Origin: Begonia masoniana
Lineage: Eukaryota; Streptophyta; Magnoliopsida; Cucurbitales; Begoniaceae
Assembly: GCA_022432975.1 (NCBI GenBank)
Contig: CM039508.1
Coordinates: 42,720,646 to 42,784,645 of the forward strand
Reading direction: 5' to 3'
DNA: 64,000 nucleotides
Positions 46,223 to 57,376 of the stretch are shown piece by piece. The position numbers and the translations under genes were made by a program. Under the pieces are notes generated by a model. It was not told the origin of the DNA. It was given only the letters and a program-made list of their open reading frames with translations, and did no database searches. Position 1 is the first letter of the stretch. Every line of letters starts with the position of its first letter.

Positions 46223-47625
46223 ATGGCTGAGAGACTAATTATTAGGCGAAAGGGTGGACCTCCAGAACGTCGGGCAACTTCAGCATCTTCACAGGCCGGA
46301 CCGTCAACGTCTTCACAGGCCGGACCGTCAAATAGGCCAGTGAGGCCGCCACAGTCGAACCGGCCACAGTTTTATACTAATGAATATCGCTCCCTGGCGT
46401 GTGAAGAGCAGTTCAATCTAGATTTGCTACACCGATCAGTTACGCTTTCGAAGTACGTTGATTTTGCAGGTTGGGAGTCTTTGGGCATACAGGAGATGTT
46501 CGACAGAATTGGCCTGCATGGAGTGTATAAGTTGCGGGGCAATAGCTGTGATCGGATTGTTCGCTTATTCTATGCGAACATGAGCTTTTCCGGCAGAACG
46601 GGAACTATAAAGACGTACATATTGGGTACGGAGATTCTGATTACTCCTGAGACGGTCAATCAGTTGATCGGTTTTTCCGGGGAAGGGGCGGAAAGATACT
46701 ACCAATCAATCCGGAACTGTCCTTTCATGGGAACAGCCGAGGGAACCGAGTTCTTAAGGCTCATTAACCGAAACAGTGACATTGTGGGGTCCCTTAAGCC
46801 GAGAGCCAAAGACATGAATGTAAAAGCTCGCGTAGTCCACAACATGGTGTGTCACACCCTTTTGCCTCGACATGGACATAGAGATCTCGTTAACTTCATG
46901 GATCTCTACGTGATGGAGAAGCTTTACAGTGGCAGGATGTTCGACCCCGGTTTTATGATATTATGTCACATGTGTGAGATCGGGCGGACACGAAACAAAA
47001 ACCTGCCGTACGGTGTGTTGATTATACAGATTGTGAAGCATTTTCAGATTCAGTTACCGCCTGATGTGCAGATGCGAAAACAGCGGGCTAGTGAGGTTTT
47101 TGGAAAGATTCATTTGGTTAGGATGGGCCTCGTCGAAACAGACGGGATATGGACGTGCAGGGCAGATGAGGGGGCCTCCCAAGATGACACTCATATAGAG
47201 CAGCCTACGGACACCACGGTTCCAGAGACTAGTAGGGCGGATGTAGGCTCTATTGCAGAAAGACTCGATCGGGTCGAGTCTAAGCTGACGGAGATGATGA
47301 ACTACCAAAGAGATATGTTCGCCTACCAGAGAGAAACGAGGCAAATCATCCTTGATTGGATAGGGGGTCATGACGGTCGTGGCGAACCGATGGGGGCCGA
47401 TGACGACGGCGAACCGATGGGGGCCGATGACGACGGCGAAGCAATGGAAGACGATGCGGACAACGCCCAAGCTATAGACGCCCAAGCTATAGACGCCCAA
47501 CCTATAAACGCCCAACCGATGTCTGACGATGATGCAGGTACATTTCAACCCATTTTTCGCTTTATTATTTCAATTATAAGTATTATTTTGTAACATAACC
47601 TTCATTGCGTGCAGATAGGAGCTGA
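46223..47625 (+). CDS. MULE second gene with 'putative plant transposon protein' domain
   Basis: CDS 46223-47537 and 47615-47625 (donor gcag|gtacat, acceptor gtgcag), 441 residues. After a Ser/Gly/Pro-rich start, residues about 60-310 form the domain also found in the Copia accessory ORF at 12254-14248: VRLFYANMSF, IKTYILGTEILIT, LRLINRN, MNVKARVVHNM, NFMDLYVMEKLY, FDPGFMI. A coiled-coil-like stretch follows (IAERLDRVESKLTEMM), then an acidic tail with repeats GEPMGADDD and AQAID. I recall the domain as Pfam Transposase_32; the function is unknown. By position it corresponds to mudrB of maize MuDR, without sequence relation that I can see. The ORF is intact. Confidence 0.8.
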
Positions 47626-47773
47626 TCTGCCTATGAAGCGGCAGTCCAACCAAATTATAATTCATTTTGAGAGACACTAGTTTGATGTATAGTACTTTAT
47701 TTTGGATGCACTGTAGTATGTACTTTATGTTGGATGTATTTTATGTTGGATGTATTTTAGTTAAATGCAGTTT

Positions 47774-48233
47774 AGTTTGATTTATTTTAGTTGGATGTAA
47801 ATATATAGTAGTTACATGTATTTTGGTTGGATGCATTTGATCTTTTGTGCAAAATACTGGACCTGTTTGGGCTGTCGAATTTGCAGGATGATACTAGCTA
47901 TGGAGGAGTCAAAAAACAAAGGAAACTCTGCTCAATTTTTTTCTCACTTGTGAATAATCAATTTTTTTCCCAATATTTTCTCACTTGTGTAGAGATGCTC
48001 CTCTTTTAAGTAAGGAAGGGTATGTGAACTGGCGTGCTTCTGTGAATGAAAAGAGTTTGGGGCAGGAGAATTCTGGATTTGATGACAAACCATCAAACGA
48101 AGTTGTGAGTAAATATGACAAAAAGATGGGACAAAACAATCAACAAGGAAAGGCGAGCAATGAATGTCTTGAAAATACTTCCAAACTAAATGTGGATAAA
48201 GTTCAAGCTAATTCTAAAGTGATATATTTTAAA
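47774..48233 (+). repeat. left arm of a 460 bp inverted duplication inside the MULE
   Basis: Pairs with 48506-48967 with only about 8-9 differences that I can count (about 98%). It includes coding-like sequence (LLSKEGYVNWRASVNEKSLG) of unknown family, probably a captured gene fragment. It lies in the 3' gap between the convergent MULE genes. Confidence 0.92.
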
Positions 48234-48505
48234 GTGATGCATTTGTCTCGTTTATCCCAAAATCAATTTTAGACCATCTGAAATTACTATTCTGTCTAAA
48301 AGGGTGATAGACCTTATCTTAGTAATTTACTGCAATAGAGCCTACATTCTGTCTGACTTACTAAAATTGATTTTGGGATAAACGAGACAATTACTATTCT
48401 GTCTGATTTTCTGTTAAAGTGGTTTGACTTACTAAGATAAGGTCTATCACCCTTTTCTCTGCTTGCTTCATCTCCTATTCCAATTTCTTCAGTCGCCCCT
48501 GATTC
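48234..48505. other. spacer of the inverted duplication, with two further internal palindromes
   Basis: 48245-48271 pairs with 48362-48388 (27 bases), and about 48297-48324 pairs with 48429-48456 (28 bases). The right part reads in frame with the captured fragment (GDEASREKGDRPYLSK on the minus strand). Confidence 0.85.
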
Positions 48506-48967
48506 TTTAAAATATATCACTTTAGAATTAGCTTGAACTTTATCCACATTTAGTTTGGAAGTATTTTCAAGACATTCATTGCTCGCCTTTCCTTGTTGAT
48601 TGTTTTGTCTCATCTTTTTGTCATATTTACTCACAACTTCGTTTGATGGTTTGTCATCAAATCCAGAATTCTCCTGCCCCAAACTCTTTTCATTCACAGA
48701 AGCACGCCAGTTCACATACCCTTCCTTACTTAAAAGAGGAGCATCTCTACCACAAGTGAGAAAATATTGGGAAAAAAATTGATTATTCACAAGTGAGAAA
48801 AAAATTGGGCAGAGTTTCCTTTGTTTTTTGACTCCTCCATAGCTAGTATCATCCTGCAAATTCGACAGCCCAAATAGGTCCAGTATTTTGCACCAAAGAT
48901 CAAATGCATCTAACCAAAATATCTGTAACTACTATATATTTACATCCAACTAAAATAAATCAAACTA
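48506..48967 (-). repeat. right arm of the inverted duplication, with longer captured ORF
   Basis: Inverse copy of 47774-48233. The minus-strand frame 48859-48314 stays open for 181 codons, running from the arm into the spacer. The left arm has a frame change at 47995 (tgtgtagag against tgtggtagag), so the right copy looks closer to the source. Confidence 0.9.
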
Positions 48968-49183
48968 AGTTTATTTTAGTTACAATAGAAACTAATATAT
49001 TTACATGTAACTACTATATCAAACTGATAAACTAAATCAAACTAATATATTTACATGTAACTAGTATATATTTACATCCAACTAAAATAAATCAAACTAA
49101 CTACTATAAATTAAGTTACAATAGACAAAATCTATAAAATGAAGCTGCTGCAGAATGTCCTTGCCATCGCCTAAGATCCATCA

Positions 49184-51380
49184 TCATGTTCCATGGCCGC
49201 GTGTAGTAGATTCCTACACGCAATGACAGTTATATTAGAACATAATAATCTTAGTTTCTTGAGAGAGTAAGGTGAAAAAATATACCTGAGTCCCGTCTAA
49301 TGTCTGGAAACCCATAAATGTGTCACGCGAAGTAGCAGCACCTGAACTGGATCCCCTCTCAGGACATGTGCGACTGTTATGCCCTTGACGCCGACATTTA
49401 CTACACGACATCGTAGACTTTCTCTTAGAAATTATTGACGTAGAAGGCTCATCGACATCGCGCACTCTTTTCTTCTTCGGCCTACCAGGTTGGGGCCTTC
49501 TCTTTGGTGGAACGATTAGGATCCGATTCTCTGCTGCCGGCCACATCTGTTGGCCATTAATGGGACGAATGAAGTGTGAGTACATCTCTAAATATGTATC
49601 CCGATGATAGTATATATGGACGAAATTTTCCACCGGCTCTCTCATGAAATAAAAGCATGGAATGGCATGAACACATGGGATACCAGTAAGCTCCCACCTC
49701 CGACATGCGCACACGCCTTCATTCAAGTCAACGACAAATTGTTCGTTGCCGTTGCTGACCTCAAACCTTGCGTCTCCCGCTAACTCAGCACTCCAACCGT
49801 GAGCTGCCTGTTTGAGATTCTCTAACTTTTTCCTAATTTTAGGACACAGTACATCGTCTGACTTGAGCATCTCTTCGTATTTTTTTACAATTCGAGTCAT
49901 CATGGTCTTTCGAATCATCTCGAACATAGCCAGGATTGGTTTGTCCCTAGCCGGCAATATAGCTGCATTGAAAGACTCGCATAAATTGTTCAAGCCCAAG
50001 TCGCACTTCAGAATTACCGAAAACGCATGAGTAGCCCAACTGCTAGGGGGCGTTCTTCGAAGCCATGCATGGGCATCCAGGTTTAGCTCATGCACTTTCC
50101 TCATTGCTATCTCAAAATATTCTCGTGTGGTTGCCCTTGCTGCATTCCACATAGCATCTCTATACGCTATGCCCCGAAATCGTCCTTTGAAGTTTGAATA
50201 CATATGTCTTTGGCAAAAACGATGTTCAGCTAAACCAAATATGTTGTCCACAGCAGCCAACAACCCCTGAAAGTTTAAAGAAAAACAAAGTCAGTATAAA
50301 ACAATACAACTGCAATGCCCGAATAATCATAATAATAGTAATAATAATATATACCTTTTGTCGATCGGACACAAATGTCCATCCTCGTCCAAGGCCAATG
50401 CCTAAATCGTCCTGTAATAACTCCAAAAACCACAGCCATGAGTCTTTGCATTCTGTCTCCACGTTGGCAACGGCAATGGGATAGACGCCATTGTTGCCAT
50501 CAATACTCACGGCCGTGAGTAATTGGCCGGGGCAGGTGCCCTTCAGATGACATCCATCTAAACATATAATGGGTCTGCCCTGTTCCAACAAACCTGACAC
50601 ACAAGCAGCCATACATATGTACATTCTTTCAAATATCATCTTCTCATCTCGCCCTTCACCCACCACGTGACCATGTATTTTCACTGTACTGCCTGGATTT
50701 GATCTAAATATTTCTTCTGCGTACGAACGCACGAGTTTAAATTGTTCTTCGCACCTCCCGTAATTAAGTTCTTTGGCTTTTGTTCTTCCTCTTCTCGCAA
50801 GACTTGGCTTAATGTTCACCTGATGTTCCTTCCGCACTGTCTCGATTATATCAGGAATGGGCCAGTCAGGTTGACTCTTGAACCTATCTGAATAATACGT
50901 TGCCAACCACTTTGCCGAAGCGTGTCGATTATCAAGTGTCCTTGCACAGTTGTGATCGTTACGGTAGGACTTTATTTGGAATGTCGTCTCATTTTGCATG
51001 ACCGAAGCATGCAGATGCCAGTTACAATCTCCTCCTTGACATTTTGCCGTTAGTCTCTTCGTTTCACTTTTAACAAATCTGATATCAAATCCTTTTTGCA
51101 GAGCATACCTTTTTACTTCGCCTCTAATGGCCATTAAAGAACCATATTTTCTACCCACAACAAAATCACCCGAAGTTTCTGCCCTTACTCGTATGCTTTG
51201 TGCCTCGTCATCATCTGAATTAAATGGTTCACGAAGCTCGTCGTCTAAGGTTTGCGATACCGAATGCACCTGTATTTCTCCTTCACCCTCTAAGTGATCA
51301 AATGGATGAATAGCACCGTATATGGGAGCGCGATCTTCCATATACCACTCTATGTTCGCAGGCTCATTTGTATCAGCCAT
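49184..51380 (-). CDS. MULE transposase (MuDR/MURA family), three exons, intact
   Basis: Exons 51380-50355, 50266-49286 and 49213-49184 (GT/AG, all phase 0) give 678 residues. Order: MuDR-type DNA-binding domain with a Cys/His cluster (AKCQGGDCNWHLHASV, SYRNDHNC); DDE core with ICLDGCHLKG (first D), FVSDRQKG (second D) and LCESFNA (E); the conserved HRFCQRHMYSNFKGRF; a SWIM zinc finger CACRRWELTGIPCVHAI; an AT-hook-like basic run (PGRPKKKRVRD); and a CCHC knuckle CSKCRRQGHNSRTC. It catalyses cut-and-paste transposition in the nucleus by binding the TIRs. No stops or frameshifts. Confidence 0.93.
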
Positions 51381-51854
51381 TTACGACGAATAACTGCAAA
51401 ATTTATTAAATGCTCGAAAAATCAGCACAAATCGTAAATTTTAACCAAACAATTCAAAAAAAAATGAATCAATTCAAAATTGACACAGAACCTGTAATAA
51501 TTTTGGCCGAATCGGCAGAGAACAGAGAACAGCGCACAAGATTGAATTACAATTCTGGAGATCGGACGCACTGTCCGACGGTGGTGACCGTCCTCTCTGT
51601 GAAATTGGGATATATCTCAAATTTTTTACCTAATAATTGAACTAAATAAATTACAAACGATAAATTCATACCCTGGACTAAATTTTGATCAAATTTATGG
51701 AAAAATATCGCAGCAAGTTGGAGAGAAAATCAATCCCAACAAATTTATGGGAGCCGGAGGTTGGAGAGAAAATCTATCCGTCTGGGAAAAGATAGCCGTG
51801 ACCGTTGGAGAGAAAAGTGAACGCTGGAGAGGCGACAGAGTGTTTTCTGTTTGA

Positions 51855-52429
51855 CAAAAATTGGGAATATCACGATTTGTAACCTAAAAATCGAACGAAA
51901 TCATTTCAAAACGATAAATAAAATCATACCTTGCGCTAGTTTCGCACGAAATTGGAGAGAAAATGGATCCCGAGAGTATTAATCGTGCGAACTGCGCAAT
52001 AAAAGCTCTCTGGTTTTTGCTATAATCGAGAGAACGGACGGACTCTCTTTAAGAGAGTCCGTCCGTTCTTGCCCTAATTTAAAGAACGGACTGTCTCTAT
52101 TACGAGAGACAGTCCGTTCTATGAACGAACTGTCTCTTGAATCAAGAGACAGTCCGTTCATAGGCAAAAATAAGCAAACGGACTGTCTCTATTACGAGAG
52201 ACAGTCCGTTCATAGGCAAAAATAAGCAAACGGACTGTCTCTTAAAACAAGAGACAGTCCGATCTCGGGAACGGACTGTCTCTTGTTTGAAGAGACAGTC
52301 CGTTCTCCGGCAAAATTAACAGAGGACAGTCAATAGGACGTCCGCCGAGGTTTGTTTTGTTAATTTTTCATACTTCAAGGTTTAAATCGAAAAAACCGGT
52401 TAGTTCGAGGTTCAAACCGGTAATTTCCC
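51855..52429. repeat. right TIR of the MULE with six hairpin subrepeats
   Basis: Inverse of the left TIR. 52020-52310 contains six CGGACTGTCTC palindromes against five on the left; the extra unit is near 52120-52160. The inner end carries the minus-strand start region of the transposase gene. Confidence 0.88.
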
Positions 52430-52454
52430 TAAATTGAGAGTAAAATTGTGTTTA

Positions 52455-53125
52455 ACAAATGCACCCTTAAACTATAATAGTTAACAAGATCATCATTAAA
52501 TTATATTCCGTTAATAAAACAACTATTGTTGTTTATATTTCCGTTAAAATTTGCACGTACAGAATCACTTTCCTGATCTCACCATGAAGATGTGGTACGT
52601 GCCAGAGCTGGAAAGGGTTCGGGAATAGTAATGAAAGGAGCTATACTTGCAGTGATCAGGCCCAGCGGTGATAAGGTGGGGAAAAAAGCAATAGCGGTTC
52701 GTTGGGTATTGATTATGACACAATTGCTCGTTTTTTGTCTTCCGGAACGAGATCCCTCTCAAAAAACAGTGTATGCACTGTTTGGGCAGCGGGATCTCGC
52801 TTGTTTTTTTTTGTTTTTTGGAGCTGAATCTCACTTTTGAAGGACAGGATTCCCGCTACCCAGACAGTGTATACTTCCTCTCTAGAAGAAAATTAACAGC
52901 AGAGTCTCGCTGTTGAAGAATGAGTTTCTACTTTGACACAAAAACTCACGGAGCAGGATTTCACTCTTCAAGATTGGGCTCCGCACGTGCAAATTTTAAC
53001 GAAAATATAGACCATTGTTGTTTGGTTAACAGAGCATAATTTAAAGGTAATTTTGTTAACGAACATAACTTAAAAGTGAATTTATTAATGACCTTATAGT
53101 TTAAAATTTGTTTTGTTAATTACCT
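52455..53125. mobile_element. probable non-autonomous inverted-repeat element beside the MULE
   Basis: Sequence at about 52490-52560 (ttccgttaaaatttgcacgt) recurs inverted at about 52985-53060 (acgtgcaaattttaacg), with looser pairing outward. The centre (52580-52980) has no recognisable gene. No target duplication was identified, so the edges are approximate. Confidence 0.45.
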
Positions 53126-54765
53126 TTAAATTTATATCATTAATATTTTATTTTAATTATTTAGAATTTATATTAATTATGACATCAAGCATAGGTGTCA
53201 AAATCATGAAGTAAAATTAAAAGTTATATACCAGACTCCATTAAAAATTATCCCATAATCTTGAGGTATCAACCGATCAACATACTTTTAGTTCTTGATC
53301 GGCAAGTCTCGCGTCTAATACACTTAATATGAGTATAAAATGGAATAGTAAGATATTTAACTGAGTTTCATTTAAACTTATTTCTCTTTCGTTGATCTGT
53401 TTATGCCAAACTTATTTATCTGATTCCATTAGACATGTCATGACATATTGCTACTTGTTTATCACATTTCTCGATTTTCTTATTATATCGTGCAAATATA
53501 AGTCTAGTCGCGTGATTATTGAATAATTCTCCTACATGAACATCATCACATTAAATTGATCTTAATTTATAGAGTCGCACTACGTTTATCTTTTTATTCT
53601 ACCATCTTAAAATACTCGTTGACTTGTTAAGCAATGGTTGCACAAATTATTACTTAACACATCAACGAATATTTTATGAGAGTAGAGAATAAGAAGGTAA
53701 ATATAGAATTATTCTAATTTAAAAATTCAAATAATTACAATCCGATAAATAAAATTAGATTTTGATGGATTACTCATCATTATGTAACGCTTACTCATCA
53801 TTATGTAACGCTAATTTTTTCGTAACTGGTACTTAGAATTTCATTTCACAACTCTATAGTAGCAGAGACGATCAATTAGAGTAACATAATTTTTTTATAA
53901 TCATTTATTTAAATATGGTGAAATATACAAATATCTTCATTCAATGAAAAGAAGCATGACAAAAAAAAGCTTAGAACTAATTAACGATGAACAAAGAAGA
54001 GATATTTTATTTATTAAAAAGAACTAGAATTAGGTATTATTTGAGACATAAAATTTTTCCTCCATGATCATATAGCAGTAGGATTACACTTTTTATTTTT
54101 ATTTTTTTAATAAAAATATAAAATATTAAAGACGAGAATAAAAACATCAAAGAAAACACGCTTAGCTCAATTCTTCGTTTAGTAGATGTTCACAATTAAC
54201 GTACATAGTAGTTGAAAAACAAATTTTAGATTTTGGATTAAAGAACATTTATTTTTAATCATGATTCGGATTAATCCATTTTGTTCTAGAACTTATGGAT
54301 TAGGTCAAATAATAGGTTAACTTACTTATTTGTAATTTAAGCTATCTATAATTTAAATCTATTAGAGATGTCAAACGGATGGATTGACGTTTACAAGGCA
54401 GAGAAGCCCAACACAACCTACTACAATATAGTCGAGTTCAAATAGTTGAGCTTGCAAGCTTGCTCAGTCCGGGCCTTAAACGAGTTGAATGAGCCAACTC
54501 GTTTAGCTTATTTTAAATTGTAATTTTACTTAAACATGATGTGGTGTAATGATTTAAGTTAAGATTAATTATAATAATCATAATTAAAACAATCAGCTAA
54601 ATATGTTTAAAACATAAGAAGTTATGGTATTTTTGAGAAGGTACGCAAATAAAAAGGTGAAATGGTAAATTTAGAAAGACAAATTAAGTAAAAGGGTAAT
54701 TTTACCCACGGAGAACTTTAGAAAAACACTCCTTATCTGACAAAGAGGTGAAGTTGGAGGTTTGT
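53126..54765. other. AT-rich intergenic, no gene seen
   Basis: Nothing recognisable except a 22 bp direct duplication (ttactcatcattatgtaacgc) at about 53768-53812. Confidence 0.5.
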
Positions 54766-54767
54766 TG

Positions 54768-54771
<4 letters not shown>

Positions 54772-54804
<33 letters not shown>
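54772..54804. repeat. (GA)n microsatellite
   Basis: Over 30 bases of pure GA repeat. Confidence 0.9.
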
Positions 54805-54808
<4 letters not shown>

Positions 54809-56220
54809 CTTTTGGTACAAGAATCAAACCTTGAAAGTGACAAAATAAATAGATCAAAGGGGTAAGAATTCTAACTTTGATGATTTTTCTAAACTATGTT
54901 GAATATTGCATGGTTTAGATAAAGAAAGTTGCGATGTGGGTCATATGTGGTCGCATGTTGACGTTGGATTAATTTGTTTGAAATTGGTTGGAAGCATGAT
55001 GAATATATATATGGTTGAAATTGATTTCACGGTGAATTGAGTAAGAGAAATTTGAATTCTTTGGACAAAAATTGATATTCATTGTTGTTGATGGATAAAT
55101 TTGATTGTATTTGATGAATAAAGACATGATATAGATATAATGAATCTAAGTTATGTGTTTTCTAATTTAAGTGAAAAATAAAATGCTTTTTATGAAAAAA
55201 TATGAATGATGAGATTAGATAATCTTAATTATATGTAATGTTATCTTTGATTATAAATATTGAAAATTAAGGTATTGATAGTTGCGGTATAAGGGTTTTG
55301 TTGCATGAAAAATATGCTAAAATTGTGAATAAATGCCTGGAAGGTTAGGCTCTGGAGCGAACTTTTGATATCTAAAGCAGACGCCCTGAAGAGTAAAGAT
55401 GAAAATATGTTTCGAGAGTGGACGTTCGGAATTAAAGGTCCGCATTTGGACAACTAAAATTGAGAAAAATGTCTATGTGGGCTTTTGAAATCCAAGATAC
55501 ATGTGCGGAACAGTAAGTAAAATGAAAAATATATCTGGAGCAGACGATTGTGGTTGGAGAACGGGCACTCAAAACTTGAAAAATTAGATTTGCATTTTTA
55601 TTTTGTCAACTATTGTTGTCACTATTTTTGACCTGGTTTAAGACATGATTAAATGATACATAGATAAATGCATGACCACAGTTCGTGCATCATTTTGCTT
55701 GTTAAATAACAAGATTTGCATATTTTATATCACATAATTTACTAGTATGTATTATGCATTTAATGTATACATAGAGAAGATACTCAAATTATGTTTCTTG
55801 ACGACTATGTGATGCGTGACATATCTTGTAAAATCCAAGAATTTTTAAAATTTTACGACTAAATTTTTTACATTTTTCTAGGTCAATGTGTTCAGTTTGA
55901 CTCAAATTGTTGTTACACGTTGGCATGTAGTAATGCGTATTTTTCTTCGGTCAATCGATCAATGAGTGACTTTCATTTGAATGTGGGGTCAAATTTTAGT
56001 AATTTCGTGATTAGGCATAAATTGTTCATTCGGTCAACAAGTGAGACCATTTTGTTTATTTCACGTTAGTGTGAAATTTTCCTTCTCGTCTCGATCGACA
56101 CGCTCCGGTTGGTATGTGTTGGGATCGAGAATTGGATACGTTTTCAGATATATATATATATATATAAAAGTTTATTATATTATATTACTTTATTATTAAA
56201 ATAAGATAATATATTAAATT
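54805..56220 (+). other. possible left half of a Gypsy-type LTR, low confidence
   Basis: Non-coding. Diverged repeated phrases (gaccgga/gcagacg, tggacgttcgg, aaatatgtctggagcag) and the general composition resemble the long LTRs elsewhere in the window. A later part of such an LTR may lie at 60000-61005, across the degenerate MULE. No termini established. A short (TA)n tract lies at about 56150-56166. Confidence 0.25.
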
Positions 56221-56949
56221 AAGAGTTAAAATCAATTTGAATCCCAAAATATGAGTTTAATTTGAAATAATCCTAGACTAAAAATTTTAACAACTAAAAC
56301 CTTAAATTATTCAAAATATAACAAATCAAACCCTGCTAGGGGGGCCGATCACCCTCTATTATCAATTTACGCTGAGATCGGGGGACCGATCTAAATTGAA
56401 CGGCCCCCCAATTTATCAAGTGCTTACGTGGCACTAAAAATATTGGGTCGGAGGGTCGATGTGGGGGATGGAGACCTTTGTTCCTTGCCTCTCGGGCTCT
56501 GCCGATAATGACTCATGTGTATTCGAAAGAATGTATGTGTATGAATGCTTGCAAGATATGTTTGCTTCAGTGTTTTAGACCTATTATATATTTGGATGAT
56601 TGTCATCTATAGAGCTCCTATCCCGGTCAATTACTGACACCCGTTAGCATTAATGGCAACGATAAAATATATCTTGTTGTTGTTACCAATGTAGAATCAG
56701 AGTGTATAGACTCATGGACATGATTTTTGAAATTATTAAAAGAAGACCTAAATACTGAATCGAGATATGAATAGACATTTGTTTCAGATCGACAAAAGGT
56801 ATAATGTATTTTTTATTGTTCTTTCAAATATTGGGGCGTTGTGGTAGTTATATTGGTTTATGTTGACTCTATTGTTCTTTCAAATATCAGTGGTTGTTAC
56901 TCGTTATGCAGTAAGAATTACCGTCAGCCGAACACCGCTACTGCCTCCG

Positions 56950-57330
56950 GCATATGTACACAAATTTCAAAAAACAATTTCGGGGCAGAATATACAGAGA
57001 TGCAATGTGGAATGCAGCCAGAGCAACCACAACTTTTCATTTCGAGAGAAAAATGAGGTTATATCAGATTAATCCGAATGCCCACGCATATTTTCGAGGC
57101 ACAAACCCTAGATATTGGGCTAGTCATGCATTTTCTTCGATTCCCAAGTGTGAACTAGGATTAAATAATTTATGTGAGACATTCAATGCAATTCTATTAC
57201 TTGTCAGAAACAAACCGATTCTAACTGTGCTCGAGATGATCCGAAAGTGCTTAATGACTAGGATTGTAAAAAATATGAGAAGTTTGCTGTGTCAACAGAC
57301 GTCTTGTGTCCCTATATAAGAAAAAAGCCT
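56950..57330 (+). pseudogene. MULE transposase fragment 1
   Basis: Reads YTNFKKQFRGRIYRDAMWNA, NPNAHAYFRG, WASHAFSSIPKCELGLNNLC and RNKPILTVLEMIRK, parallel to exon 2 of the intact transposase (49286-50266). The frame breaks after 57330, and upstream DDE parts are too decayed. Confidence 0.85.
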
Positions 57331-57376
57331 GTAAAGCTAGAACGTGCAACTCGAAATTAGAGTGTTATGTTTGCGG

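Larger units (their letters stand above)
45319..52429. mobile_element. autonomous-looking Mutator-like transposon (MULE), MuDR-like two-gene layout
   Basis: 7111 bp with perfect 9 bp target duplication TAAATTGAG (45310-45318 and 52430-52438). Ends GGGAAATTACCGG and CCGGTAATTTCCC are exact inverted repeats, and the TIRs extend about 570-590 bp (45319-45905 and 51855-52429). Inside are a second ORF (+, 46223-47625), an inverted duplication (47774-48967) and a transposase gene (-, 49184-51380). Both genes are transcribed inward from the TIRs and are open, so the copy may be young and functional. Confidence 0.93.
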
